From Whitmania pigra (Eukaryota; Annelida; Clitellata; Hirudinida; Haemopidae): DNA of 64,000 nt. Of this stretch, positions 22,690 through 37,600 are shown in pieces. The translations under genes were made by a program, and so were the position numbers. The notes under the pieces are model-generated. The model saw only the letters and a program-made list of their open reading frames with translations, was not told the DNA's origin and did not search any database. Positions within the stretch are counted from its first letter, which is position 1, and each line of letters starts with the position of its first letter. The stretch lies in assembly GCA_021613335.1 (NCBI GenBank), contig JAJTWR010000269.1, positions 302,001 to 366,000 of the forward strand, written 5' to 3'.

Positions 22690-25600
22690 ATTATGTAATC
22701 CTCCATATGTAGAATTCATAACGAATGTTTGATTTGCCAATGCATTTTATTGTTCATCGTGATGATGATCAGTATATTATCAACAGATTCTTATCACTTA
22801 ATCATTTTTGTTCGTTAAGTCTTAAGTTCATTAAAATTAAGTCCGCATAAATCGGCCACCGAAGTGACTTAAACTTCCGGCAACTTTGCAGCACTACACG
22901 GACAGATGCGTCAGTCTTCAAACAATGGAGCATCTCCTGATGGAAAGATGGAAAAAGCGGACGAACGAAGAAGGAATGAAGGCTCCGTCCGTCCGACTGG
23001 TGAATTACGAGGATGTCGAACGAAAAATCAGGTGCAGCAAGAATAAATTAAATTGCAGATAATTGATAATTAAGTTACTAGTAATAATTATAGAGTGTTA
23101 ATAATATGTGTCAATAATAATAATAATAATTAATAATAATAATAATTATAATATTAAAATAATAAGTCCTTGTAAATGAATGAATAGTGCTGGCTTAAGT
23201 AAAGTGATTGACTATTTCCCAATGTAATCATGAAATTATTTTTTCCATATTTCTTCTTACTGTTAAAATTGAAAAATTCTCTTATTTAAATATTGGCAAT
23301 TAATAAAAAAATAAAAAAGTCTAATTATAACGACCACTTACCATATAACTTAATAATATACAAATTTGAGAACATATAATTTTCATATATTAATATGTTC
23401 TATAAGCTATCATTACAACGAGGATCATTAGCATAATCGTACCCAGGATGCTGAGGGTGGAGCTTGAACAGTGCAGGGGGAGGAGCATAAGGCTGAGTCC
23501 CTCGAGGGAGGTCTTCCTGACCAAGGACAGCCACAACCTCCTGACCTCTGTTGAACCTGACGACCTTTTGGACTACTTGAGGTTCATGGTCGAGAAATTC
23601 ACCGTGACGAGGAGGTTGCAGCAGTTTCTGAAGGTTGGTGGTGGTGATGATGATGATGACGATCACCTGATGTTGTTGATAATGATGAGGCGATTATGAT
23701 GATGATGGTGGTAGTGATGATGTTGGTGTTGGTGGTGATGACATTAATGATGTCATTGATGATTGTTGTGGTAGTGGTGATGATGATGATGACTGAATGA
23801 AAATTATAATAATGATGTTTGTTATGACGATCCTTACGATAATGAGGATAATGATGTCGTTGGCAGCGATGGCAATGCAAATGATAATAATAATGATATT
23901 GATAATGATGTCGAACTTTGACTTTCAGGTCATCCAGTGGCTTCCAGTCTCAATGGAGTTTGAAGAGATGGCTGAAGACACCATGGTTGTCTCTTGATTT
24001 TTTGATTATGATGATGATGATGATGATGATAATGATGGTGTTGATGATGATGATTATGATGAGCTCATAAAGCTAAACTGCATAACTGCATTAACATAAT
24101 AATATGTTAATATTAAGAAATAAATATTAATTAGCTACAATGAATTTCGATGAACAGCAAAGTTTGACAAGAGACAACACTGATGACTTGAGTGAAGCAG
24201 TGAAAGATAATAAGCCTGATCACCAATTTAAAGGTATGATAAAGATGACGACGATGATGATGATGACCTAGATGATTATATGATGTTGATGATGATCATA
24301 TGATAATGATAATTGTGATAATTATTATGCCTTTGGTGATAATAAGATGATAACGACAACGAAGATTATGATTGTTAAATGATGATCCTAATTGTGATAA
24401 TGACAGCTCGTTTACCTGATAGCGATCATGAATATGACAACTGTTAACCTATGACTTCAATTCTGACGATGACAATGACAACTTACTCACTCACCTGTCT
24501 CTTACCTGAACAGGTGACAAGTCTCTTCCCATGAAGGTGCGATTTGGAGGGCGGAGAAATCAGGGTCTCGTGAATGGAAAGGAGTTGAAGGAACGACTGA
24601 AAGCTCTGGTGGATGAATACAAAGTCGGATATGTTAGTAAACAGTTTCATCAGGATAATGATTGCTTCGACCCATGAAATAATGATTATCATGCTAATGA
24701 TCAGGATGTCCATTCAATTTCGTACATCGGCGAGGAAACATCACTGTGCATGAAGGTCACAGAGGTGTTCAAGGAAGTATTTCAGAAGCAGGAGGTAATT
24801 AGTAATTTACAATTAATTAGTATTTTCAAAAAATTAACAAATATTATAACCTTGGCAAAAACTATAAAATTAATAATTATTATAATTACGTCAATACAAT
24901 TAACAGCCATGGATAATACAAAAGTTGGTCAGACCGACCAACCAAAAATAGCTGCCAAGAAAAACTTAAAATATATTTAGCAAAGTATCATCTTATTTCA
25001 TCTATTTTTCACACGCCATGCCAGGTGTTTCTGAACAGTTAGCCAGCAGTTTTAGACATGTTCTGTTTATTATCAGTAATAACTATTAATAATAGTAATA
25101 ATTAACTACTATTACCATCAACAACATCGTCATCATCATCATCATCATCATCATTGTATTTATGGTTGTCTTAAACATCTTCATCAAAATGTCAAAAGTG
25201 CATTTATTTTTTATTGCATTTTAGGAATACTTAACGACGAATTAATGAAATAAACTATTTAAACAATGATGAACAACCGATTAATAATTTAAAGCATTAT
25301 AGGAGCCAATACATGTCACTTTAAAAATAACATCTGCAAGAAAGTTGTTAGTCAACTTGAAATGTTGTTTGGAATTTTTATTCTTATTTGCAAAATAATT
25401 AATAATGTAATTGTACTAATGTACTAGCAGTGACAATATTGAAATCAGCAATATGATATTTACAGTAATAATAATAATAATAATAATAGACAGTAATCAT
25501 AGTACCAAAAGTAATAGGATCTGTTGAAATCAATCAATAAGTAGAAGCCATAAGGCTCCACAATTCAACTTTTCAGCGAAAAAAAGAAAGTGCCCTTCAC

Positions 25601-28600
25601 GAGTGTCATAAGTGTATCAGGTTTTCATGAAATACCAGTAGAGGTGTCTCTAAAAGAATTAATAAGTTTAAAAGTTTAAAAGTTTAAAAGTTTAAATGTT
25701 TAAAAGTTTTTATGAAATTATGAAGTTCTCCACTACCCGAGAGTTCTATACAATGTGGGCTTATTCTCAATGACAACAGCAACAATAAAGGGCGATAAAT
25801 TACAACAACAGTTATAAAGGGTTAATAAATACAACGATATGAATGAATCTGTGATGCTTTCTTCTGCGATGACGAAGATGACGGTAAAACTGGCACTTAC
25901 AAAGACGATGACGATAATGTTGACGATCTTCAGCGGTAAGAAAGATGTGTAATGCGATGATTACGGTGATGACGAAAACTACAAAATTAGCTTTCCGTGA
26001 TGACGTTGACTTGTTGATGATGATGATGATGAGGGTGATGACGGTGGAGAAGATGATGATAAAACCGGTGCTTGTTGCGATGATGACAATCTTCAACGAT
26101 AAGAGTGGTATGTATTGTGATGATGATGATGATGATGATAATGGTGATGAAAAAACTATAAAATTAATGATTATTATAATTACAACAAGAATATAATATC
26201 GACGGATGAAACAAACGTCCGTTTCGACCAACTGATCAAAAAACAGTTGCCCGAAGGCTTACAAAAAACTTAATACAGATGTGAAGAAGCGATTCACAAA
26301 GTGTCTTCCTCTTAAGTATTTCATCTTTTCTTCGAACATCGTGCAAGGTGTTTTCGAACAATTAGCCTGCAGTTTAAAATATATTCCATTCTATCAATAT
26401 GTTTTTTATATATTAAAATAGTTTATTTCATAAATTCATTTTTTTTACTGTTTTTTACTTTTAAAAATAATAAAAACGAATTTATAAAATAAACTATTTT
26501 AATAAATATCCAATTAAATAGAAATGATCTCAACGATAAGAGTGATGTGTATTGTGATTATGATGGTGATGACGTGGTATTGGCAACCACATGATGATGA
26601 TGGTGTTGATAAACTTTAAGCGATCTTGATTGCAGCAACATCGCAGCTTCCAAATTGGCACAGATCATCTGAGAGGTCATGACCTGCCTAAGTTCATCGT
26701 CATGGAAGACACAATTGGTCAAGAAGAATTGGGTCAGGCCAAGTTTATGACCCGCTTGAGGGGCACCAACAAGGTTGACCCTCTTCTCGAGAACATGTCA
26801 CGGTTTCTCAAGCATTCGGATTTTGAAGTCTGTAGACTTTCGGATCTTATATTTGTCGTCATCATCATCATCATCATCATCATAATGATCGCCATCTGTT
26901 GTCACCACAGGCATCATCACCATCATCATCATCATCATCATCACCATCATCACCATCATCATCATCATCATCATCATCGTCGTCATCATCATCAACATCA
27001 TCATCACCATCTTCACTGCAATTACCCAGAAAGTACTTAGAAGCCTGAAAAACCACGTGACAGTGCTGAAGAAGCAAGTGCTCCACAAGTCGCTCAATCT
27101 CGACGGCGAAAGGTCGAGGATTGGGTCGATGACCTTGAGAAGGTCGAGAGGTCAAATTAAATCTAACGAATTGGAGGACATCTTCCTGGCCATATACACA
27201 GATCCTAGCCTCATGAGGTATGATGTTTCCGCAAGTTAATTCTTTACATTGGTTAGCTAATTAATGGATACCTCTTATTCCTATTTAATTATTTTAATAC
27301 ATTCATAGTTATAATTAATTTTATGTATAATATATTATAATATTATAATTAATTTGGTTAACATACTTCTATAAAAACGTATTAAATAAATAACATCATA
27401 AATAAATATGAATGTCTTGAAATCTACCGATACGTTTTTCCTTCGAAATGAAAGAATGACGGAGAAGCAGGATCCAAAGGAGATCGTCAGTCGTTCCTTG
27501 CAGTTGGCAAACACGAGCGGTTCTCCGAAGCAAGACAAGGAAGAATTTGATCCGATTAAATTGCTAGGTAATTAACAATCGATGTACTTTTTGATTAATT
27601 ATATTGCTAATTAATACTGATGATAGAGATAATAATAATAATAATGTTATATTAGATTTTGTTCAGCACACAGTTTAATAATTATTATTATTATAATGTT
27701 ATATAATAATGTTATATAATAATGTTATATAATAATTATTATATAACATAATAATAATAATTATATAACATAATAATAATAATTATATATCTCTATCATC
27801 AGTATTAACATAGTCTTATTAACAATAACAAAGTCTTATTAACAATAATAAAGTCTTATTAACAATAACAAAGTCTTATTAACAATAACAAAGTCTTATT
27901 ATTATTATATAACATTATAATAATAATTATTATTACATTATTATTATATTATATCATCATTAATTATCTCTATCATCAGTATTAATTAGCAATATAATTT
28001 ATATGTTAATATTATAATAATGTTATATTATTATTATAATGTTATATTATTATTATTATTACATGCTTATATTAATATCTAAAATCATTATCACCATCAA
28101 TTATTCCTTATTATCATCTGCCTTCGCAAATAATTTTCCTCCAAAAAACAACCGTACAATCGAACAGGCCTGGTGGAAGATGAGCACGAGTCGTCCGATC
28201 CGTCGATGACCAGCGGTGCCCTCGTCTCCTTCCACTTCCTCAGACACCTCAAGATCAGGGACCTCAAGAGACAGGTCAGTTGGCAATGGGGAAAATTTTG
28301 GATTTTTGATGGAACGTCTTTGGATTGCATAGCTGGATGTGGCGGTTAATAGTTAATAATGGTTAATTATTAATTAGAAATTTGTTATAAGTTATTCATC
28401 AAATGTGAGTTAACCTAGCAAATGCGATGCTAGCCTGGAGTGAATTCGTCATGGAATTTGTATAATCGGTGTTACATATTTAAAAGTTTAAAGTTATTAA
28501 TAAAGCTCCATTATGTATTAAATATTAATTATTGTATTAGTGGTAATAAATTAATGAACAGTTTAATAATAAATTCTTTCCAGTGTTATGACATCATCTG

Positions 28601-31600
28601 CTTCCTCACTCATTCGAAAGCCAGGCTCACGTCCGACCACATGAGGGAGTCAAAACCTGGAAAACATTTCTCGATTGCGAGGTCGTTGAATGACCTTTGG
28701 CCTTGTAGTTCATAAAATTAATTAATATTAAATAAGTGATTAATATTAAATGAGTCATTAATATTAATAAGTTTAATGATAATGTAAATGAACTAATTAG
28801 AAACAATAATAACATATAATTTTAGAAAGCATAACTTTTAACTAGTTTTAATTTAATTCGGGAATAATACATTAAATTTTAAATAAAGTTAAATTCGTTT
28901 CAACTCTCGATGCACGTGCCTGTATCTTCGTCTCGACTGTTTTTAGACTGAGACGTGAAAGGGTCGAAACCAAAGACGACGATGACAGAATGAATCTTCA
29001 TTTCATGGAAAACCACGAAAAGGAGTTTGAAAGCACGGACAAATTCAGTCACGTTGCCACGGAAATCGGTGACTCGGATGAAATGGATGTTGCGAGGAGA
29101 GATTTTGAGTGAGTGTTTTAAAGAAAGTGTGCTGCGTTGATGATGATGTTGCGCAACTGCAGATGTGATTGTTGGATGGCGACTCGACACTATTCGATGT
29201 TAATTAAAAAAAAGAGCATTTTTTAATTAATTTAACAATGTATTCCTAAATAATAATAATAATAAGAGTTGTAATAAAAGTATAAAATATTAGTGAAAAT
29301 TAGTATTGTTGAAAATTACTATTTACCTTTATTACTATCATCAATTATTCTCCTCATTTATTATCGTTAATTAAATTTCAATTTCCTCAGTTCGCTCGAG
29401 CGTGACCTGCTGCTCATTGGCTCCCACTACATCGAGAGGTCGGTGCTGAGGAGGTCATCAGTGGGCAAGGAGTTCAAAACGTGCAACAACAACAATAACA
29501 ACAACAATAATTGCAACAGTGTTGAATTCAAAGAAGATGCTGAAGCAATGCAGTCCTTCAGCAGAGAGGTAAGTAGTGTTGTTCAATGGTTTATTTATTG
29601 TCAATTAAGAATTTATTCAATAAATGCAATGTTAACCAGGAGTAAAATTAGGTCTTATTATTAGCACACTTATTATTAGATTTGATTAAAACAACATGTT
29701 AGAATAATAATATTTCTATTAATAACAACAATAATTATAGTAATAATGATAGAGTGTTATGACAGCATAACAACAACAACAACCAATAATTCAACTATTA
29801 ATAACAACAACTCTCCGCAGATGGACTTCTCTCAGTATGGAAGGTCGGAGGTCGACAGGTTCGAGGTCATCTTTCACCTGTGGTCGTGTCAGGCGGCATT
29901 TCTTGCTTCACTGAAGAAGGTGAGGTAGACACGATGATGATGATGATGACGACGACGACAACGACAACGATGAATATTATAACGACAAGTTATGATGGCG
30001 ATTATAAAAACAAATCATCTACCACCTTCATCCAGTTGATGGAGCTCTACCTGGATTGCTATAAGCACACCTGCGACAAGATCAACAGGTGCTCGCTCCG
30101 GAATCTTCTCCTCCAGTTGTCCATCGTCAGACTGCCGAGTCTCCACCGCGAGGAGGATGAGGACGACGACGAGGGGGAATACTTCTGCGAGTACTTTTAC
30201 TTGGAGACGAAAAGCATTCAGTTGGAGATGTGCCTCGTGGAGAAGATCAGAGACCACCTGTGCAGTGGTGATGGGAAAAGGTAGAATAATTGAGAGAATT
30301 ATTTTCAAATTGTTAGAAATATGTTAAAATGAAATAAAATAGAATAAATTTGCAATGATGATAAAATCAATAACGTAAATATCATATAATAAAATATTAT
30401 ATACTTACAATATTGTGATATATTATTATTAGTAGTATATTTTATGTAGTATTACTATATAATTACATTATTGAAAATCTTGCCGCTGGATTTGTTAAAA
30501 CTGTAAATAGAAAATGTCACTGTCACATCATCATTACGACCATAATAATAATAATAATCATCATCATCATCACAACAGCTCGGACTGCGTGGAAATGAAC
30601 CTGAACGACTCTCTGTCCTCTCTTCATCTGTTCCACCATGCCATCCGTCAGAGCTTCAGGGTAATTGTTTTTTTAAATTAATAATTAATTGATTAATCAA
30701 TTAAAAATTAATAGTTAGTTATTGGAAAGATTTCTGTTTCATTATTTATCGAATATTAATGAATATTCTTATTATTCTTATTACTTAACAGCAGTTAATT
30801 CATAGGTTTTTATTTCGGTTACGTCCGAGTGGCATTCAATTAATCACACAAACAAAAACGGACAAATAATAACTTATTATAATCAATCAACCAAAACTTT
30901 TAAACGCCAAGAAAACCTGTAAAGACCATCACAAGATCTCCGCCCTCGGCCGACTGAGGTTAAAGGTCACCTTCTACTCTAAGGTCATCGAGGCCTTGAT
31001 TGACTTGGATGTGCTCGGGTCATTGTTCTCCTCCCAAGTCCAGCAGGATGTGAGCAATGCATATTTAATGCCTAATTAATATAATTATTACCAAAATTTA
31101 TTAACAAATTGTGAGTGATCTTATTGTAATTCACTGCATCATCTACATTAACCAATCAGATAATTGGTAACTAATACTAAATATTATTAGTTTCTACACT
31201 AACTTAAATATTCAATGTCTTAATGACATTAATAATTATCATCATCAATACCACCAGCTTTTCAATGGAACGATCATGGACGACCCTAATCTCGTATGCG
31301 ACCTCGTCAAAAGCTACATGTCCTCGCCCGAGAACCAGCCAAGCAGGAAATCACTCAAGGAGAAACACCTGCATGCACTCACCTGCGTTGCCACGATGAT
31401 GGACCTTGTGACTGTCAGACATAGGATGTTGGAGGCAACATGGCAAACAGAATTGTTCGTTAAGGTAATTTGGAGATGATTATTGTTATCATAAAATACG
31501 ATAATTCGTCGCTATTACCATATAATTACAATTCATTAATGCTATCATAAATTATGTTAATTATAGATGTACAGGAAGCTATCGCTGGCTCTCAGGATGG

Positions 31601-34600
31601 AGGAGTGCAACCTATACCTGCGACCAATCGGGTTCGAGTATGCAAAGTCGAAGACGAGGTTCGGCCAACCAAAGTGCAGTCTGCTGACCAATTATGCAGA
31701 AAACTATTCAGCAATTCTTGATAGGTCGGTCAATCAATAAATCATTCATTCAATCAATCAATCAGTCAGTCAATGTCTTTGAGCAGTATCTCTTCAAAAA
31801 ATTCCTCGAAGACCCAATGCACCTCTGACGCTATGCTTATGGCGCCATACAAATAAACTATTATTATTATTATTATTATTGTTAAGTCGCTAAGGTCATC
31901 ACCGTTGCTGATAAAATGATAAATGATACATTCTACAAATGACTGCTTCTACATTATGTCTGCTGTTCAGAAATAATAACGCAGTGTACAATGGATACAA
32001 ATGAAACAAATTATACAACATGAATAATAAAACAAACTAACTTATGCAACAGATTCATACCCAACGCTCTCGTTCTCTCCATCAACGAACTCGACGAGAT
32101 GCACGTTGGCAAGTTCTCCTTCCTGACGCGGGAGCACATCTTCCAGGTGAGGTTGCTATGGCGATAGTTGTTACGGTGATGATGGTTGTCGTGGTGGGAA
32201 TAATCTGGTATTGCACGGAGATACAGGGGACTCGAACAGCCGATGGCAAAACTTGGAACCTTTTATTCTTGCATCGATGCGAAGGCTTGTGCTGATGAGG
32301 CATTCAGTACTGCTATCAACAATATCACAAAAATCTTCAACGTCATCATTATCAACATCATCGTAATGGTCTCCATCATCATCATCATCATTGACATAAT
32401 ATCATAACAATCATTACCATCATCATCACCATTAATGTCGTTATCTTTCAGTTGATGAAGAACAAGTCCTCGGTTGAGAACGTTCGCCTCTCATTGGTTG
32501 CCCAGTTTGCCACCAACAACCTGTTCATCTGCTCGTTCAGGAAGGTCCTAGCGATCAGGAACCATAGGAGGTTGTTTGGTGATAAATAAATAAAATATAA
32601 ACAAAATAAAACAAATATATTTTGTATGTAAATAGTTATGCATAAATAAATACCGTTTGTTTACATTGTTTTTGGTGATGATGACAACGATAATTGCTAT
32701 AGTTATTAAGTTAGTTATTGTTATTGATTAACATAATGAGGATGACAACGATGACGACGATAGTGACTGAATAGTTTTATGTGCCCCTCTGATAGATTCA
32801 TATCGTATAATAACATTTACGTGCTTATATCATATCTTTAAAACATTAATTCCAGATTATTCCCAGCAACTCAGAACAACGTGGCAGAAAACCAACTAGG
32901 CCAGACAACACCGGTATTAAAAACAGAATCACGAAATAAGGTCGACTCTAGCCAGTCATTTCATGGCAAACTGCCAATAATACCGGAGGAATTGACCAAT
33001 GAGGACAGAGAGAAAACTGGAAGCAAAAAGATGGGCATGAAGATTCCTTTCACTCCCAAAATAGCAGCCAATCAGGAGACAGACGAATCGAGGTCGTTAG
33101 ATGAAAGTGGGAAATCTAAAAGGGAAAATCCGATGGAGTGTGGATATCTGTCTATTCAATTGGAAAAGGTATGATGACAATGATGATGATGACGATGAAA
33201 GAGTTGATGGTGATAATATAGTAATGAGATTAATCTGATGGTGATTAACATTTGCAAAGATAATCATCATTTACATCATCTTCGCCATAAAAATTTCTAT
33301 TGCTTACAACTTTACATACATTAAAACACTACCGTCATCATCAAAATATCACCGCCAACATCCTTACCATAACATCAAAGTCTTCACCATAACTGTATCT
33401 CCAAAATCTCCACCACCTTCACAACACCATGACCATCTTCACCAAAGATTTCCTTGAGGGACCACATGTTGGAATGCTTCCTCAAGTCCTGCAGGGGCGT
33501 CTCTGAACTCCTAAAGAATCCTGAAGATTTCCAGAAGGTCAAGAGGTCAGGCATTGTCGGCAATAACAAATCCATCTTTTAATATTAATATTAACATTCT
33601 CCGTTACATTCTAAAGTCGATGATTCATTACCATTATGATTAATAAGTTATTGCCTCATAACTATTACATAACATCGTAGGAAGTACATCTTGGAGTTCT
33701 GCAAGAACCTGAACAAGAGCATCTTCATACACGAGTGCTCGACCAAAATCATCGAACTCAACACCAGCATTGCTCGTCTGCTCGAAACTTTCCCGCTGCT
33801 CAGGTTACAAGTTTGGATGCGTTCAATTTAATTTTCATACAATAATAGTAATAATTAATTTGCATCTAAGCGGCTAAACTAACTATTACGTAGTAATTCA
33901 ATTTGAACAACAAATGTTGCTCATTTTCCAGAAAGTTCTTCCAGCCACTTACTGAGCTCAATTCAGTCCGTCAAGAGTCAAAACAACCCTCGCAAGATGG
34001 CAAAGACCAGAAAGCCGCAAGTCACCACAAACCGTCGTCAACAGAAGAACAACTTGGCGACGAGTCGGCCAGTGAGGACTTAATGATTTCAAACTTCAAC
34101 AAATTCCTCGAAGTCGTCAACAACCCATGGCTTCTTCTCACCCCTGCGGTGGTTTGCCAACTATCCCGACAACTCACCAGCCTATCGTCGTCCATAATTC
34201 AACTCGAGGCTCCTCCTCCCAATCTTTTGTCAGTCTTGACCCCTAGGATCACAGCTAAGAGACCATCAGGGAAGGTCACCAAGGTCACGGGGGCAATAAA
34301 ACCCCAGCCAGGCGACCCTGAATTAACCTTACCATTCTCGACATCACTAAGCTTGTGTCACGTTTATTCGATCTTCAACGATTGGTTGGTGAAGGTCCAA
34401 TCAGTGAATGACATAATTTGCATGTTGTGTTCGTTGGCCACTGTGGGAGGAGCTAAGGTTGAGAAAGGACATGCAGAACCGTGCAGATGGGGATCTCCGG
34501 AATCAATTGGTGATTTTGATTCGCTGTTGAAACAATAATAATTCATGATTAAAACTACACTCCTGTTAGTTGTTCTTACCATTTCAAACTTGTATTATTT

Positions 34601-37600
34601 TTATTATTTTCAGCAACAGAAATAAATGATATCAAGAGATGTCTTCATTTCTTCCAGTGCAATGTTTGCCATTCATCGTCATCATCATCATCGTTAACAT
34701 TACCACCAACACCATCATTATCATCAAACAACAGCATCAACAACAACCTAAAAGTCCTTGAATTCCTGAGGCTGTATCGGGACATGCTGTTGTTAAAGTT
34801 TCGGACTTTGATAGACATCCAAGTGGGAGGAGCCATCGAAAAGATGAAGAGGAGGACTAGGAAGACAATGACGACGACATCGGATACCTTGGAGGTAAGC
34901 AATGGTTAGGTGATAAAGTGGTGTAAATGATAAATACATCTACAATGACTTAATGGAATGCATTAAAATTGTAATAAGTTTTGAATGAAACAAATGTTGC
35001 ATGATATTTGGTTAAATTTATTTAAAATCATGTTTAAATAATTTTAGGTTGAAATTGAATTTAATTGTTTGCCATATTTTATGTGATATTCACCCCACTG
35101 CTTTCTCCTGAAGGAATTTATATTTTTATCTTTATATTTATATTTTTTTATTTTATAATTTATCTAAGCAACTTTATTACTTAAAACTGGCAGGTATACT
35201 TAAGACTGAAAAATCAAGTCCTGCAACAAATTGGAATATCATCATCATCATCATCACCATTTCACGTGAATCGCATGTTCCTACCTCTTCCCGAAATTGT
35301 TGCAGACTCCGATAAAGCGTCCTCCAAGATTTACCCTTGGAGAAATGCATTGATGATGATGAAGGATGAGTAAGATTATCAGCATCACCATAACAATCAT
35401 CATTGATATCATCACTGTAGTAATCATCAAAACAAGTGGCTGTAATCTATCTAACCAACAATTCATCATTATTAACCCTTTGTATCCAAATGCCACAACA
35501 ACAGTGACCGCCATTATCTTCATCATCATTGTCATCACCATCTTTTGGTTTCAGTTCCCCGAATTCGAACCCCTTCGTCTGGCCAATGCTGAAGGACCTC
35601 GTGCATCTCTGCTTTGCAGGGTTTACAGATGAAGAAATGTTGGTTGATGTGCTGATGTGCTGTGTGGGGATGCGATGTGAAATTAATCAGGATAATTAGG
35701 ATATAACGACAAATATCACTAATGTAGTAATGACAATAACAATAATGTAATTACATTTCATTGGACAGGAAGTTAGCAAATGCAGAGTTCACCTCGTTAT
35801 CGCTTGCACTGCAAGATGTCGCCAGCAGTTCGTTAGCCAACCAACCAAATCAGAATGACAAGAAAGCCATGCCAGCCATTCCAATTTCAATCATAGAAGA
35901 GAAGGAGGAAGAGGAGGAGGAGGAGTCTTCCATAACCAATCAAGGTGAAGTATTACTTTTTATCGTAATCCTGTCTTTAAACAAGCACAAATGTATCATC
36001 TTTACAGCTTTACTAGTTACTAATAAGTTAGATTTTTGGGCAACACTTGCTTATTTTAGATCCATTCCCCGGAGGACAGACGACCAATAGGATGTCTCCG
36101 ATCGATACTCACGTCGAGATGAAAAGATTCCTGCAATTGATGAACCAATTGCATAAAGTCAAGAGGCTCTGGACGGATACGAGGTTCAAGAGAAACAGCA
36201 GTGCTCAGCTTGTCAGGTTGGTCAAAGTAGATTCAACAAATCAGTTATCAACAAAGAATATTAATAAAACTATGTTTATTAATTAATTCTGCTTGCAGCT
36301 AGTAATTATAATAATAATTATTAATATTAATAATACTAGCCAGTTACGTAGGTAAGGGATTTGAAACCCATGCAAGCTAGAAATTGAAATTCTGACTGAG
36401 CTGCATGAAACTTTAAAGCCGTCCATCCCTATAAAAACTGATGCCCAAGAACTACATTATTGTGCGATTATTTAATTTACTTTAATAATTTATAACATTA
36501 ATTTAATTACAGCTCAGTCAACTTTTTTATTGGTGTCGAAACGTAGAGAATATACTTGTGATTTACAACCATTTACCATTAAATTTGCTATATAAATCAC
36601 TAATGTTAATGTAACTAATGTAAACAGGAATGTTTACAAAAGAGACATCCTAGAACCACTTCTTGTGAACGCCTCGAAAGAAAAGGTCCTTCGTTCGCCC
36701 GATCCTCATGATGATGATGATGATGATTGCGATGTCAGAGAAATCATTTATAGAGATGATGATGATGACGACATCAGGGACGTCGACGATGACGCTTATG
36801 CAGAAGTAAAGGAAATGATGACGACAGCAGAATTTATGGAGAAACAGGTTAATAATAAACTTGGCATCGATCAATATCAATATCAATGAATCAATCGACA
36901 AAATAATGTCAATCGACAAGTTGATCTATCAATAGATCTGACGCCAAATCATCAAATGTGACACCAACAACATCATTCAGATAACTAGACTGTTGGAGGA
37001 CATAGAGCTTCAAATGATGGACCAATCAAGGAATATCATGAAGATTGAAACATCAATCACCATGGGGAAGGAATTTGGGGGACCAATGAAGAATGGGGCT
37101 CTCGATGATAATGTCAGCAAGGACATTCATCTTCAGGAACAAGCATGGGTGAGCTTTGAATGAGATTTAATCCTAAATTATATTGAATTAATGAATATTA
37201 AGAGATATTGAAATCGGTGCAGTGATCTTTATCCTTTACTTTAATTTATTTTAAGTTCTCTATTTTACTCAATTAATTGATTGAGAACCAAATAAATAAC
37301 ATCATTGCTTTGAAAAAAGATAAATTTCAATTCAACTCTTTTAAATATTTATTCGTGCAGCCTACCAAAAGGATGGATGAAATATCAAAACCTGAAGGCG
37401 GGAGAAGGCTTCACTTTTCCAAACTTCTCAGAATCTTCACAAAGAATCTGGAAGCAGACGACAGAAAGAACGCGGATGTCTTGACCGCAAAAAATTCCAT
37501 CCAGCCGATCAAATCGAATGGAGTCGCAGACCATCACGTTCTGAATGGCGGAGGGAACCACACGAATGGTGAAACAAATCACCCTTATGGTGAAGATGAC

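Larger units (their letters stand above)
20283..22690. repeat. Recent tandem duplication of about 1.1-1.2 kb carrying exons 2 and 3
   Basis: Copy 1 (about 20.34-21.47 kb) and copy 2 (about 21.42-22.69 kb) are almost identical across (TAA)n flanks, exon 2 (20601-20673 / 21676-21748), the intron, exon 3 (21077-21181 / 22301-22405) and the following intron. Exon 2 copies differ by one silent base (GTC/GTT at Val); exon 3 copies are identical. Copy 2 is about 150 bp longer because its intron has more units of a roughly 66-bp internal repeat. Confidence 0.9.

Noticed and set aside
33903..34538. Stop codon at 34536 as the end of the large gene
   Set aside because: A phase-0 donor at 34395 joins to an open exon at 34658, and strong coding exons with matching phase continue for another 6 kb.
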